Below are positions 1 to 8,008 of a stretch of 64,000 bases of DNA, piece after piece. The notes beneath the pieces are model-generated. The model saw only the letters and a program-made list of their open reading frames with translations, did no database searches and was not told the DNA's origin. The translations under genes were made by a program, and so were the position numbers. The DNA is from Candidatus Babeliales bacterium (GTDB lineage: Bacteria > Babelota > Babeliae > Babelales > RVW-14), in the NCBI GenBank assembly GCA_019749895.1, contig JAIEPG010000003.1, positions 124,001 to 188,000 of the forward strand. Direction: 5' to 3'. Positions within the stretch are counted from its first letter, which is position 1; each line of letters opens with the position of its first letter.

Positions 1-119
1 TTATAAAGTCTTTGCTTACCCATAACTGAACAGAAAACTTTTTTGTCCTCCGCGTGTTCTCCTCCCTATCTTTGTCAATTTTAAAAATCCATGACAACAT
101 TATGAAAAGTTAATTAAAA

Positions 120-135
120 TGACAAAGCTTTGTCA
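120..135. promoter_or_regulatory. 16-bp perfect palindrome upstream of the PhyH-like gene
   Basis: TGACAAAGCTTTGTCA is a perfect 16-bp palindrome about 70 bases before the start codon of the dioxygenase-like gene. It lies in an AT-rich leader with no gene in the preceding 119 bases. Position and symmetry would suit a repressor or activator operator. No binding protein is known, and no convincing -35/-10 pair was found beside it. Confidence 0.3.
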
Positions 136-204
136 AGGACTTGATAATAAAAGTTTTTTAGCATGTCGGTGGTTTTTTTAAAAAGGATTGTGTAAGGAGG
201 AATT

Positions 205-1389
205 ATGAATAAAAAGTTCAAGCGTTGGGTGAATTTTTTTGGCATCAATTTTTTTGTTCTTGGTATTTTTACGACAACGTTGAAGTCAAATGATTTGGTT
301 GGTGCGGTAAAACGAGGTGACTATGAACGTGTAAAAGTTTTGCTTGAAAGCCGTTTGTGCCAGGACCAGCAATTTGACGCATCTCTTTTTACCATGGCGG
401 CCAGGGGTGAGCATGCAGACCACCGCATTGTTGCTTTGCTTATGCGCTACGGTTTGTGTGACGTGAGATGTCTTGAAAATTTATCCAGAGCTTTTTTGCA
501 TGGCGTTCGTGAATATTATCAACGTCTGCCAGAGCCTGGTTTTTCTGATGATCGGTTGGGCGAGCAGGGTGTTGCTTACCTTGAAGCGCTTAATCAAAAT
601 GGTATTGTGCGTATTTCTGGCCTTCTTAGTGACGCCGAGGTGATGCAATTACAGAAAGACTTTCAAAAATTTGTAGATTCAATGGATGACCAGCGAGCAC
701 GAGGGATTAACGTTGAAAAAAGACGCGATGATTACTATGATCCTGAAACCAATCTTTACCATTGTAATAACCCATTTAAATTATCACAAACATTAGTAGA
801 TTTTTGCTGTAATGAATTGGTTTGTTCGGTGATTAATAATTATCTGGAGAAGGTTGGTTATATTGTAAAAGGCTGGGCAACGCATTATATGCCAGGTGGC
901 AAGGAAGTCAGTATATTTAAATGGCATCATGACAAATCCGGCCAGCGTGTAAAAATGATGATTTTACTGGGCGATGTTGAAGAGCGGTCGCGTCATTTGT
1001 CGTATGTTCTTGGCTCTCATGCTATTTCACACGATTTTGAGACATATATTGGAACGTCGGGGGATTTGGACTATTACAGAAAGAAATTTGGTAAAGAACC
1101 GGTTATTTTTAAGGCGCTGGGCAAGGCTGGTGATATTTTTCTTTTCGATACTAATGGTATTCATAAGGCAAATTGTGGCGAGCTTGCACGCGATACCTTT
1201 ATTATTACCTATTCGGCCGACAAACAGCTTGTTTTTAAATCAACATTACCATTTGGGGCTTTTGATGGGTTGACTGTTGATGAGAGGCATCCATTTTTTC
1301 GTACCTTGGCAGCACAGTCGCGGCAATATTTTGCACCGCAGTATGGCGGGTGGCTAGGCAGCTTGGAGCATGTTGATTCTTGGTATTAA
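205..1389 (+). CDS. Exported PhyH-like 2-oxoglutarate/Fe(II) dioxygenase with an ankyrin-like N-terminus
   Basis: 394 residues. The start is fixed by a strong Shine-Dalgarno (AAGGAGG, 4 bases before ATG). Residues 1-28 look like a signal peptide or membrane anchor (basic start, hydrophobic stretch). Residues 29-90 form two helix pairs that read like degenerate ankyrin repeats (VKRGDYERVKVLLESR, then a second AARGEH...LLMRYG unit). Residues 125-340 fit the phytanoyl-CoA dioxygenase (PhyH) fold: iron-binding H241-x-D243 (in WHHDKS), distal H320 and a 2-oxoglutarate-binding Arg at R329. Family members hydroxylate small molecules using Fe(II), O2 and 2-oxoglutarate; the substrate here cannot be told. 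It stands alone, convergent with the channel-like gene. An N-terminal targeting signal is unexpected for an enzyme that needs cytosolic 2-oxoglutarate, which suggests action in a host cell or a membrane-anchored cytosolic form. Confidence 0.72.
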   Translation: MNKKFKRWVNFFGINFFVLGIFTTTLKSNDLVGAVKRGDYERVKVLLESRLCQDQQFDASLFTMAARGEHADHRIVALLMRYGLCDVRCLENLSRAFLHGVREYYQRLPEPGFSDDRLGEQGVAYLEALNQNGIVRISGLLSDAEVMQLQKDFQKFVDSMDDQRARGINVEKRRDDYYDPETNLYHCNNPFKLSQTLVDFCCNELVCSVINNYLEKVGYIVKGWATHYMPGGKEVSIFKWHHDKSGQRVKMMILLGDVEERSRHLSYVLGSHAISHDFETYIGTSGDLDYYRKKFGKEPVIFKALGKAGDIFLFDTNGIHKANCGELARDTFIITYSADKQLVFKSTLPFGAFDGLTVDERHPFFRTLAAQSRQYFAPQYGGWLGSLEHVDSWY

Positions 1390-1398
1390 ATTTTTTTT

Positions 1399-1435
1399 GG
1401 TGACATACAATTATCTGAAATAATTGTATGTCACC
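1399..1435. other. Perfect 16-bp stem hairpin over the 3' end of the channel gene
   Basis: GGTGACATACAATTAT and ATAATTGTATGTCACC form a perfect 16-bp inverted repeat with a 5-base loop. It contains the stop codon and last codons of the minus-strand channel-like gene. On the plus strand eight T residues precede the stem but no T-run follows it, and no T-run follows on the minus strand, so it is not a textbook intrinsic terminator. It may protect both convergent transcripts from 3' decay. Confidence 0.5.
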
Positions 1436-2496
1436 AGGAATAAAAGCAAAAATATAATGCCAAAAAATGCATGATTGTTGAGTTTTTCAAGGCGATCCAT
1501 AGCTGCTTCAGTTGTTGAGCCTGGTTCTATGTCTTTAATACGTTGGAGCTCAAGCATGACATATGTTTGGAAAAATAATATGAGTAGTGATAAAAATACA
1601 ATTGCATAAAAAATAAAATCAATGTGAGTAGTATTGCCAACGGTAGGAGATGTGTTGTCAATAACCATTCTAAAAAGCACCAAAACAGGCAGTGAAGAAG
1701 CGATAATGCCAAGTCGTACTGAGTTAATAATGTTGATAGTCAGCGAAAGTAGCCCAATGAAAAAGATAACAAAGAGTGGGAAGTACAAAGAAATAACATC
1801 ACGAGCGCCAATGCTTTTGAAATCGATAGAAAAAACGGCGGTTGGATAGTTAATTTCCATAGCAGGTTCAGATGCTTTAAGGTTAGCTTGTGTAAAGCCA
1901 GTTACCGTATGCTTAGCTTTTGGCTCCCAATTTCTTACTAAAATGTCGTCTGAGAGGGCGATGTTTTCTGGTGATGATTCAAAATACATTTCGCGTGCGG
2001 TAACCGAGCGGTTTTCTAGTACGATGTTGAGTCGGTGATCGCTGATGGGGAAGCGTTTATAGTGGATGTTGGCCATAAATTTTGTGTACACATGAAAGCA
2101 GATGAGCACATCATTGCCAATGAGTTTGATGATAGGTTCTGAAAGCATGATAAGCTTTTCAGTTTCAAGAAGCTCCCCATTTTTAATGATAAAGCGTTGC
2201 AGTGTTGCTAGCGATTCAGTAGTTTTTGCAAATTTGAACCATACAATAGCGTCCATAATAAATTTGTTTTTAGTAAAAGAAAATTCTTGAAAATTGTTGA
2301 TGTGTATGCCAGTTTCTACGCGAGAAGCAAGCTTCTTTTCTTCGGCGCTGACTTCAAGCAATGTGGGGATTGGTTCTGGATAAAATTCTTGACGATATTG
2401 TATTAAAATCACGAAAAAAATGTATACAGCTGCCAAAGTGGTTGCTATGAGCTGTACTTTGGCATAACGTGTTTTTTCAAACAGTGAATCAAACAT
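1411..2496 (-). CDS. Pentameric ligand-gated ion channel (Cys-loop/Pro-loop superfamily) homologue
   Basis: 361 residues. A hydrophobic N-terminal segment (about 15-36) is followed by a roughly 180-residue beta-rich domain and then four membrane helices near the C-terminus, the order of pLGIC subunits. Motifs fit: an IVWFKF strand like the family's FYLWFRW, the Pro-loop KRFPISDHRLNIVLEN (family consensus FPFDxQ), and after the second helix NTSPTVGNTTHIDF, matching the conserved M2-M3 linker (P-x-x-x-x-x-T-x-x-D). The long M3-M4 loop is intracellular in this topology. The start codon lies 3 bases after the stop of the binding-protein gene, whose end carries the Shine-Dalgarno (AAGGA), so translation is probably coupled. 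The family forms ligand-gated cation or anion channels; ion and ligand are unknown here. An unrelated four-helix membrane protein is the alternative, but three independent motifs argue for the channel. Confidence 0.7.
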   Translation of the reverse strand: MFDSLFEKTRYAKVQLIATTLAAVYIFFVILIQYRQEFYPEPIPTLLEVSAEEKKLASRVETGIHINNFQEFSFTKNKFIMDAIVWFKFAKTTESLATLQRFIIKNGELLETEKLIMLSEPIIKLIGNDVLICFHVYTKFMANIHYKRFPISDHRLNIVLENRSVTAREMYFESSPENIALSDDILVRNWEPKAKHTVTGFTQANLKASEPAMEINYPTAVFSIDFKSIGARDVISLYFPLFVIFFIGLLSLTINIINSVRLGIIASSLPVLVLFRMVIDNTSPTVGNTTHIDFIFYAIVFLSLLILFFQTYVMLELQRIKDIEPGSTTEAAMDRLEKLNNHAFFGIIFLLLFLVTYNYFR

Positions 2497-2499
2497 TGC

Positions 2500-3633
2500 T
2501 TATCCTTTTATCAACGAAACATCATTTCCGAAAGCGTGTCGTGTTGATGCGTCAAAGTTAATCATAAAACCGCCAAGATTGTAATTACGCATGGTTTCGA
2601 TCTGATTAATTATTTTTTCTTTAGTTATCTGGCCGTCTAGTTTTTTGAGTGCGTCAACAATAAGCGTAGCGCTTAGGTAGTAAGCAAACGAAAGAATGTT
2701 GGGCGTTTCGGTTGGCATATATTTTTGTAAGTTTTCGCGGTACTGCTGTGCAATGGGCAGTTGGCTGGTAACAGGGTCTGGTGTGGCTGATGTGTAGGCA
2801 AAATCAATGCCTTTTGATTGCAAAATGTTGCCCACAAATAATGTTGAATCGATGCCAAAAAATGTTGTTGCATAGTGCCCACGTTCAAAAAAATGCTTGA
2901 TTAAGCGTACCGTTGGCATGCTGGTGGCAATGCAGATTACCAGCTTTGGGTCGTGTTGAATGAGCGGTTCTGCTGCAGCAATAATGTCCATAGTAAAACG
3001 ATTGTACGACGTGAGTGCCGTTGGCACAATGCCGTGCTTGCCTAGTTGGGCTACCAAATCATCTTTTGCACTGGTCGAAAAATCGTCATCAGCATAAAAA
3101 ATGGCGATCTTTTTTTGTTTAACGTTATTAACAATATGGTCGACTAAAGCTTTTATTTGTGGTTCTAAAAGACCTGGGCCGTTAATAACACTTGAAAGTT
3201 TTTGGTTTCTGAGCTGTGCGTTGCTACCCCACGGAAAGAATAAAGCGATATCGTTGGCTTCAACTTGTGGTAAAAGCTTTACTATGCTGCGGCTGCCCAT
3301 GGAGCCCAAAAACATATCAATGCCTTTGGTGCGCAAAGTAGCAACGTTGCTGGCTGCTTGTGCTGGGTCGCCATTATCTTCTAGGCTTTCCAGACGTAGC
3401 ATTTTTCCGTTCACGCCCCCTTGTTCGTTTGTGGTCCTAAAACAAAGTTCGATTGAATTTTTTATAATATTTCCGTACAGGCCCAAAGAGCCCGAAAAGG
3501 TGCCCGACTGGCCAAAAACAATCTCATTGGCTGCTGGGTTGGGGCTCAGTTTTTGAGCTTTTAGGGCAAGGGGGCAGAAGGCTGCCAAGAGCAGCAAGAC
3601 GTTAAAAATGGGGGGAGTGTTGGTCCTTTTCAC
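2500..3633 (-). CDS. Periplasmic branched-chain-amino-acid-type binding protein (Peripla_BP_6)
   Basis: 377 residues, GTG start with AAGGA seven bases upstream. Residues 1-26 form a signal peptide. The rest reads as a type I periplasmic binding fold of the LivJ/LivK class: FGQSGTFSGSLGLYG near residue 40 (ligand-contacting first loop), then NEQGGVNGKMLRLESLEDNGDP, a LGSMGS strand-turn and the FFPWGSNAQLRN hinge region. Such proteins bind leucine, other amino acids, amides or small carboxylates and normally serve ABC importers with LivHMGF. No permease or ATPase gene is adjacent; the only partner is the channel-like gene 3 bases downstream. Established precedent: some bacterial ligand-gated channels have PBP-I domains fused or encoded next door. 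I infer that this protein presents a ligand to the channel. Confidence 0.8.
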   Translation of the reverse strand: MKRTNTPPIFNVLLLLAAFCPLALKAQKLSPNPAANEIVFGQSGTFSGSLGLYGNIIKNSIELCFRTTNEQGGVNGKMLRLESLEDNGDPAQAASNVATLRTKGIDMFLGSMGSRSIVKLLPQVEANDIALFFPWGSNAQLRNQKLSSVINGPGLLEPQIKALVDHIVNNVKQKKIAIFYADDDFSTSAKDDLVAQLGKHGIVPTALTSYNRFTMDIIAAAEPLIQHDPKLVICIATSMPTVRLIKHFFERGHYATTFFGIDSTLFVGNILQSKGIDFAYTSATPDPVTSQLPIAQQYRENLQKYMPTETPNILSFAYYLSATLIVDALKKLDGQITKEKIINQIETMRNYNLGGFMINFDASTRHAFGNDVSLIKG

Positions 3634-3735
3634 CGTTTAATCCTTCAAAATAAGGGTATTTGGGTGCTTTTTAAGGCAGCTTTTGACAGCGTAATTGGCT
3701 TTGGTAATATGAGTTTATTACTCCTATTTTCTTTT

Positions 3736-3768
3736 GGGGGGGGGAAGTATCGGTCAGATACCGACCCC
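3736..3768. other. GC-rich hairpin between the small membrane gene and the binding-protein operon
   Basis: A run of nine G residues is followed by TCGGTCAGATACCGACCCC: TCGGT pairs with ACCGA and GGGG with CCCC, and on the plus strand CTCTTTTTT follows. The T-run is on the plus strand although both flanking genes are on the minus strand, so it may stop antisense transcription or act as a weak terminator after the 64-residue gene. Confidence 0.35.
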
Positions 3769-3781
3769 TCTTTTTTCATGT

Positions 3782-3976
3782 CTATCGTTTACGCTTATTC
3801 TTGTGATTGCATGTTTTTAAAACCCAATAAATAATAGCGCCAATGGCAACAACAATAATTATTCCTACAGCAATTTTAAGAATAACTGCTCCCATAATCA
3901 TTTTGTAGAGAGAGCTCATTGCCCCACCAACTCCTTGAGAAACAGCTTCTGCTGGTTTTCCAAACATTGAAAACAT
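3782..3976 (-). CDS. Small single-pass membrane protein, unknown function
   Basis: 64 residues with a clear Shine-Dalgarno (AAGGAG, 6 bases before ATG). The first 25 residues are Gly/Ala/Ser-rich (VSQGVGGAMSSLYKMIMG). Residues 28-53 are a long Ile/Val/Ala-rich membrane helix, and the C-terminus is very basic (CNHKNKRKR), so by the positive-inside rule the tail is cytoplasmic. No family is recognised. It lies upstream of the binding-protein/channel operon on the same strand, about 150 bases away with a hairpin between, so it is probably a separate transcript. Pilin-like, holin-like and small stress-protein roles are all conceivable and none is supported. Confidence 0.6.
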   Translation of the reverse strand: MFSMFGKPAEAVSQGVGGAMSSLYKMIMGAVILKIAVGIIIVVAIGAIIYWVLKTCNHKNKRKR

Positions 3977-4084
3977 AAAAATCTCCTTTTAAAAAAAACT
4001 TTTCAACCCTGTGAAGAATGATGGTAGCGTTCTTGTGTTGCTAAAATCAAATGTTCAAAAAAAAGAGATTATTTGGGTGGCAGT

Positions 4085-6805
4085 CTAGCCGCGTTCTTCA
4101 ATGTGAACTTGAGAACCGCTCGGTCCTTTTTCTACAATAAAGTGGACGGGGAAATTATCTTTAAATTCTGGCAAGTGTGAAACAATAATAACCCGTGAAA
4201 AATCATTTTGGATTGCGTGAATGGCATTCATGAGTCTGGTTAGGCCTTCTTCGTCTTGCGAGCCAAACCCTTCGTCGATAATGAGTGTTTGCAGTGCGGT
4301 GCCCGCACGCCGTGCTAGCAATTTAGAAATGGCGATGCGCAGGGCAAAGTCGATGCGAAACGCTTCGCCGCCCGAAAACATTTCGTACGGTCGCATGCCG
4401 GCAGCATCAGAAATTTTTATCACGAGCGTTTCTTTAACGCCACCACTTTTGAGATCGTGCAGTGATTCTATAAAAATTTGCGATTGATTGTTGGTTAGTT
4501 GGGCAAGAATGTTATTTGCCTCTTCCTCAACTTCAGGAATAGCTTCTTCAATCAGCAGCGCCTGAATACCGTTTTTGCTAAATGCTTGCGCAATAACTTG
4601 GTATTCATCGCGTTCTTCTTCAAGATTATTTAATTTTTTAATATTTTCGGCCTGTTCTTTTTTAACCTTTTCAAGCCGCTGTAACTCGTTTTCTAAGCGG
4701 CCCAGCGTTTGCAATAAACGCTCTTTTTCTTGCGAGAGTGTTGTTGCTTGCTGTGCTAAATTGGCAATGGTCGTGCTCATGGCCAATGCTGTTTGCGGGT
4801 TGAACGCAAGCTGTTTAATGCGCTTTTCAAGCTCGGCTGCCTGTTGCTTGTCCTCTTTTAGTTCGTTACAAATCTGCCCAATCCGTTCTTTGCGGCTTTC
4901 TTGTTTGCCAAGATCGTGTTGCGTTGCTTGTACCTGTTGGCATGCTACTTCAATTTTTTTAATCGCTTCTTGCAGCTTGGCATACGCATTGTGGTCAAGA
5001 GCAGTCTGTTCTTTTTCGGTCATTAATTTTTTAATTTCTTGTGCAAGTAACGCAAGTTCTTTGGCTTTGGGGCTGTCTTTGCCAAATGCTTTTTCTTGTT
5101 CTTCGTACGCTTGTGTTAGTTGTGTACACTCCTGCTCACGTTGAGCATGTTGTTGTTGCAGCAGGGCAGTCGCTTGCTCAAGCTGCGCGCATTCCTGTGC
5201 TAGCTGGGCTTCTTTTTTTATCAGCTCGTCGTGTTGTGCCTGCAGATGTGCAAACTGCTCTGCTTTGGCCGTTTGTTGCTGCATCTGCTCGTGTTGCGTG
5301 AGCAACAGCTGCTTAAGTTTTTTAATAATTGTTGCAACGCGGGTAAGTCGGTGTTTTAAAAAATCATCTTCTTTACTAAATTGCACGCTCAAAAATTGCT
5401 TACGCTTTGCCGTCAAAATTTGTAAACAGAGTGGGCAGGAAGGGCTTGTTTGGTCGTCGACTGCTTTTTTTTTGTGATCAAGCTCGCTAATGGTGTTTTT
5501 GGCATAATTGCCGCGCTGGACCAGCGTGTTATAAAACGTGCGGCGTTTGTCGAATTGGCTTTTGAGTGCTTGAAATTGTTGTGTAAAGGTCTGCTTCTCT
5601 TGCAGTTTGAGGGCAAGTTCTTTAATCGAGTCGCTTGTTTGTTTGAGCAAAGCTTGTCGCTCGCTTGTTTCGCGCTGCTTGCTGGCCAGTTGTGTTGCCA
5701 AGTGCTTTGCTTCAAGTTCAGCCCGTTCGCGTGTTCGGCGCAGCTCCTGTAGGGTTTTTTCCTGTTCTTGCTGCCAAGCCTGTGCCAACTTTTGGTAGCT
5801 CTCTTTTTTTTGCAAAATATGCTCGTGCAGGGTTAAGCCAGCCTGTTGTTGTGTAATAAAAATTTTTTCTTGTTCGCGCAGGTGTTGTTTCTCGACATCC
5901 AGTTTTTTGGTGTCGGGCAGGTGCAGCGCGTTGCGGTGTGCCGTTTGCCAGGCGGCGCGAAGTTCTAAGAGTTCAGTTTTTTTGAGCACTGCTTTCTTGG
6001 CCAAGGTTTCATTCTGCTGCGTCAAAAACTCGTACTGGCGTTGTTGGTCAACCAGTTGCTGCTCTTGCTGCTGTAAGGCAATTAATTGCTTGTGTTGGTG
6101 GTCAAGCTCAGAGCTGAGTGTGATAAGATTTTTTTTGGTATCACTGGCCGTTTGTTCAACAAGTGGTTTTTTTTCAAGCTCAAGCAGGTACTGTTCTTGC
6201 AGCTTTTGAATAAACTTGATGTCGTCAATAAATTTTTTTGCTTTGTCCAACGCTGCTTGCTGCAACAGATCGTATTTGCTCAGGCCCAAAATGTTGGCCA
6301 AAATTTGCTTACGCTCTTTGGGTGTTTTTTTTGAAAATTCGTTAGACTGGTTTTGGCGTAAAAACGCTGAGTTAAGAAACGTATCAAAATCTAAGCCGAT
6401 TGTTGCGTCAATTTTGTCTTGTGTTTGTTTAATTGTTTTGTCGGTTAAGGAAACAAAGCGCTGTGTCTGCTCTTCAAAAACTTCAAAGTCCAGGGCGGCA
6501 TAGGGCTTGCCATAGGTTTTGGCAAATTCGCGGCGTACGTGGTAGCGCTTATTGCCCAGTTCAAATTCAAAACTCACCATCATGCGACTCTGGCCCAGGC
6601 GCAACAAGCCGTCGTCGGCTTTTATGGCGCCGGTTACTTTACGCGCTTGCCCCCACACAGCCCACGTCATGGCATCAAGCAAAGCGGATTTGCCATAGCC
6701 ATTTTTGCCTGAAAGGCAGATGAGGGAATAATTTTTAAAATCTATTTCCTGTGCGGTATCGCCGTAGCACAAAAAGTTTTTTAGCGTTAGTTTACGAGGG
6801 ATCAT
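4085..6805 (-). CDS. sbcC: SbcC/Rad50-type DNA repair ATPase
   Basis: 906 residues. N-terminal ATPase half: LTLKNFLCYG start and Walker A GKNGYGKS near residue 33. Two long coiled-coil arms rich in Gln, Glu and Lys follow, interrupted near residue 457 by the zinc-hook SCPLCLQ (CxxC) that joins two subunits. The C-terminal half has the ABC signature FSGGE, Walker B LIIDEGFGSQDEE and the switch His in VIIVSHLPE. The family works with the nuclease SbcD/Mre11 to process hairpins, protein-blocked ends and stalled forks. SD AAAGGA lies eight bases before ATG. No SbcD gene is beside it, although the two usually form an operon. It is divergent from rodA. At 906 residues it is shorter than E. coli SbcC (about 1050), close to Rad50 of archaea and many other bacteria. 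Confidence 0.9.
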   Translation of the reverse strand: MIPRKLTLKNFLCYGDTAQEIDFKNYSLICLSGKNGYGKSALLDAMTWAVWGQARKVTGAIKADDGLLRLGQSRMMVSFEFELGNKRYHVRREFAKTYGKPYAALDFEVFEEQTQRFVSLTDKTIKQTQDKIDATIGLDFDTFLNSAFLRQNQSNEFSKKTPKERKQILANILGLSKYDLLQQAALDKAKKFIDDIKFIQKLQEQYLLELEKKPLVEQTASDTKKNLITLSSELDHQHKQLIALQQQEQQLVDQQRQYEFLTQQNETLAKKAVLKKTELLELRAAWQTAHRNALHLPDTKKLDVEKQHLREQEKIFITQQQAGLTLHEHILQKKESYQKLAQAWQQEQEKTLQELRRTRERAELEAKHLATQLASKQRETSERQALLKQTSDSIKELALKLQEKQTFTQQFQALKSQFDKRRTFYNTLVQRGNYAKNTISELDHKKKAVDDQTSPSCPLCLQILTAKRKQFLSVQFSKEDDFLKHRLTRVATIIKKLKQLLLTQHEQMQQQTAKAEQFAHLQAQHDELIKKEAQLAQECAQLEQATALLQQQHAQREQECTQLTQAYEEQEKAFGKDSPKAKELALLAQEIKKLMTEKEQTALDHNAYAKLQEAIKKIEVACQQVQATQHDLGKQESRKERIGQICNELKEDKQQAAELEKRIKQLAFNPQTALAMSTTIANLAQQATTLSQEKERLLQTLGRLENELQRLEKVKKEQAENIKKLNNLEEERDEYQVIAQAFSKNGIQALLIEEAIPEVEEEANNILAQLTNNQSQIFIESLHDLKSGGVKETLVIKISDAAGMRPYEMFSGGEAFRIDFALRIAISKLLARRAGTALQTLIIDEGFGSQDEEGLTRLMNAIHAIQNDFSRVIIVSHLPEFKDNFPVHFIVEKGPSGSQVHIEERG

Positions 6806-6898
6806 GTGGTGAGTCCTTTAAATTGTTCTAGCGCAAGGATATACTAAGAACTTGCGATGAACAAGTGTTAGTACCGTAAAAAGTAGTAGTGAGAAAGT

Positions 6899-8008
6899 AT
6901 GTTTGATAAACGTATCATGCGTCATTTTGATTGGGTTAATTTTGTTGTCACGCTTATTTTGTTGAGCATTGGTTTGTTATTTGTTTTCAGCTCAACCTAT
7001 CAGGTTGAAAAACCTTGTTCCATGTTTTTTAAAAAGCAGCTGTTTGGGGTTGTTTCAGGTTTGGTAATTTATGTAATCATGTGTTTGGTAGATTTGCGTA
7101 AAATACTTCAGGCTGGCTATTTGGCTTACTTTGGTATTTTGGCGTTGTTGTTGTATACCGTTGTTGGCGGGTGGGTAGGCATGGGTGCCCAGCGTTGGAT
7201 TTCGCTGTATCTCTTTCGTTTTCAGCCCTCAGAGCTGACCAAGTTAATATTTCCACTTTTTGTGGCGTATTGTTTTACTGAATTTAATAATGTAGCGCGT
7301 GATGATGGCCAGCGGTATACCATGCAGCAGTTTTGGTACCCACTGACTATTTTATTACTCAGTTTTATCTTAATTTCGCGCCAGCCCGATCTGGGCACCG
7401 CGTTGATCGTTTTGTTTTCTGGATTAATTTTATTTTGGTTTATTGGAATGCCGCGCAAATTTTTTGTTATTGCTGTGTTGGTTTCAATTTTGGGAACGCC
7501 GGTGCTGTGGACCTGCCTTAAACCGTACCAACAGCGCCGCATTTTGGTGTTGTTTGGGTATGGCGATGTTAAACGTGAGCGCTATCAAATTGAGCAGTCA
7601 AAAATTGCGATTGGTTCGGGCGGTGTTTTGGGCAAAGGTTTTTTGCAAGGCACGCAAAGTAAGCTGGGTTTTTTGCCTGAAGATCATAATGACTTTATTT
7701 TTTCAGTCATTTGTGAAGAGTGGGGCCTGCTGGGTGCCTGTTTTCTTATTTTTCTCTTTGCGCTCTTGTGTGTGCGGCTGATTTATTTGATCTTTCAAAT
7801 ACCGTCGTTTGCCAACCAAATCATTTCGTTGGGTCTTATTATGCACATTGTGCTCTCGGTCTGCATAAACATTGGTATGGTGGTGGGCCTGCTGCCAATT
7901 GTTGGGCAATCATTGCCACTACTGAGCTATGGCATTAGCAACCTGTGGATTACCTTGGCAAGTCTAGGCTGGCTTAATAACATTGCCATGCGGCGCTTTT
8001 TTTCTTAA
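6899..8008 (+). CDS. rodA: RodA, SEDS-family peptidoglycan glycosyltransferase
   Basis: 369 residues with about ten membrane helices. SEDS hallmarks: RFQPSELTK after helix 3-4, SRQPDLGTALIV containing the catalytic-loop Asp, KPYQQRRI, then QSKIAIGSGGVLGKG, GTQSKLGFLPEDHNDFIFSV and the C-terminal LPLLSYGISN. The GFLPE-x-HNDFIF wording and 369-residue length fit RodA better than FtsW. RodA polymerises lipid II into glycan strands during elongation with a class B PBP, none of which is in the window. Its stop overlaps the stop of the convergent exported-protein gene by four bases. The presence of RodA, together with the SpoIID-like gene, suggests some peptidoglycan synthesis is kept. Confidence 0.88.
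   Translation: MFDKRIMRHFDWVNFVVTLILLSIGLLFVFSSTYQVEKPCSMFFKKQLFGVVSGLVIYVIMCLVDLRKILQAGYLAYFGILALLLYTVVGGWVGMGAQRWISLYLFRFQPSELTKLIFPLFVAYCFTEFNNVARDDGQRYTMQQFWYPLTILLLSFILISRQPDLGTALIVLFSGLILFWFIGMPRKFFVIAVLVSILGTPVLWTCLKPYQQRRILVLFGYGDVKRERYQIEQSKIAIGSGGVLGKGFLQGTQSKLGFLPEDHNDFIFSVICEEWGLLGACFLIFLFALLCVRLIYLIFQIPSFANQIISLGLIMHIVLSVCINIGMVVGLLPIVGQSLPLLSYGISNLWITLASLGWLNNIAMRRFFS

Noticed and set aside
4575-5144. 189-codon open frame opposite sbcC
   Set aside because: Runs antisense through the low-complexity coiled-coil arms; Ser/Cys-rich translation, no start signal.
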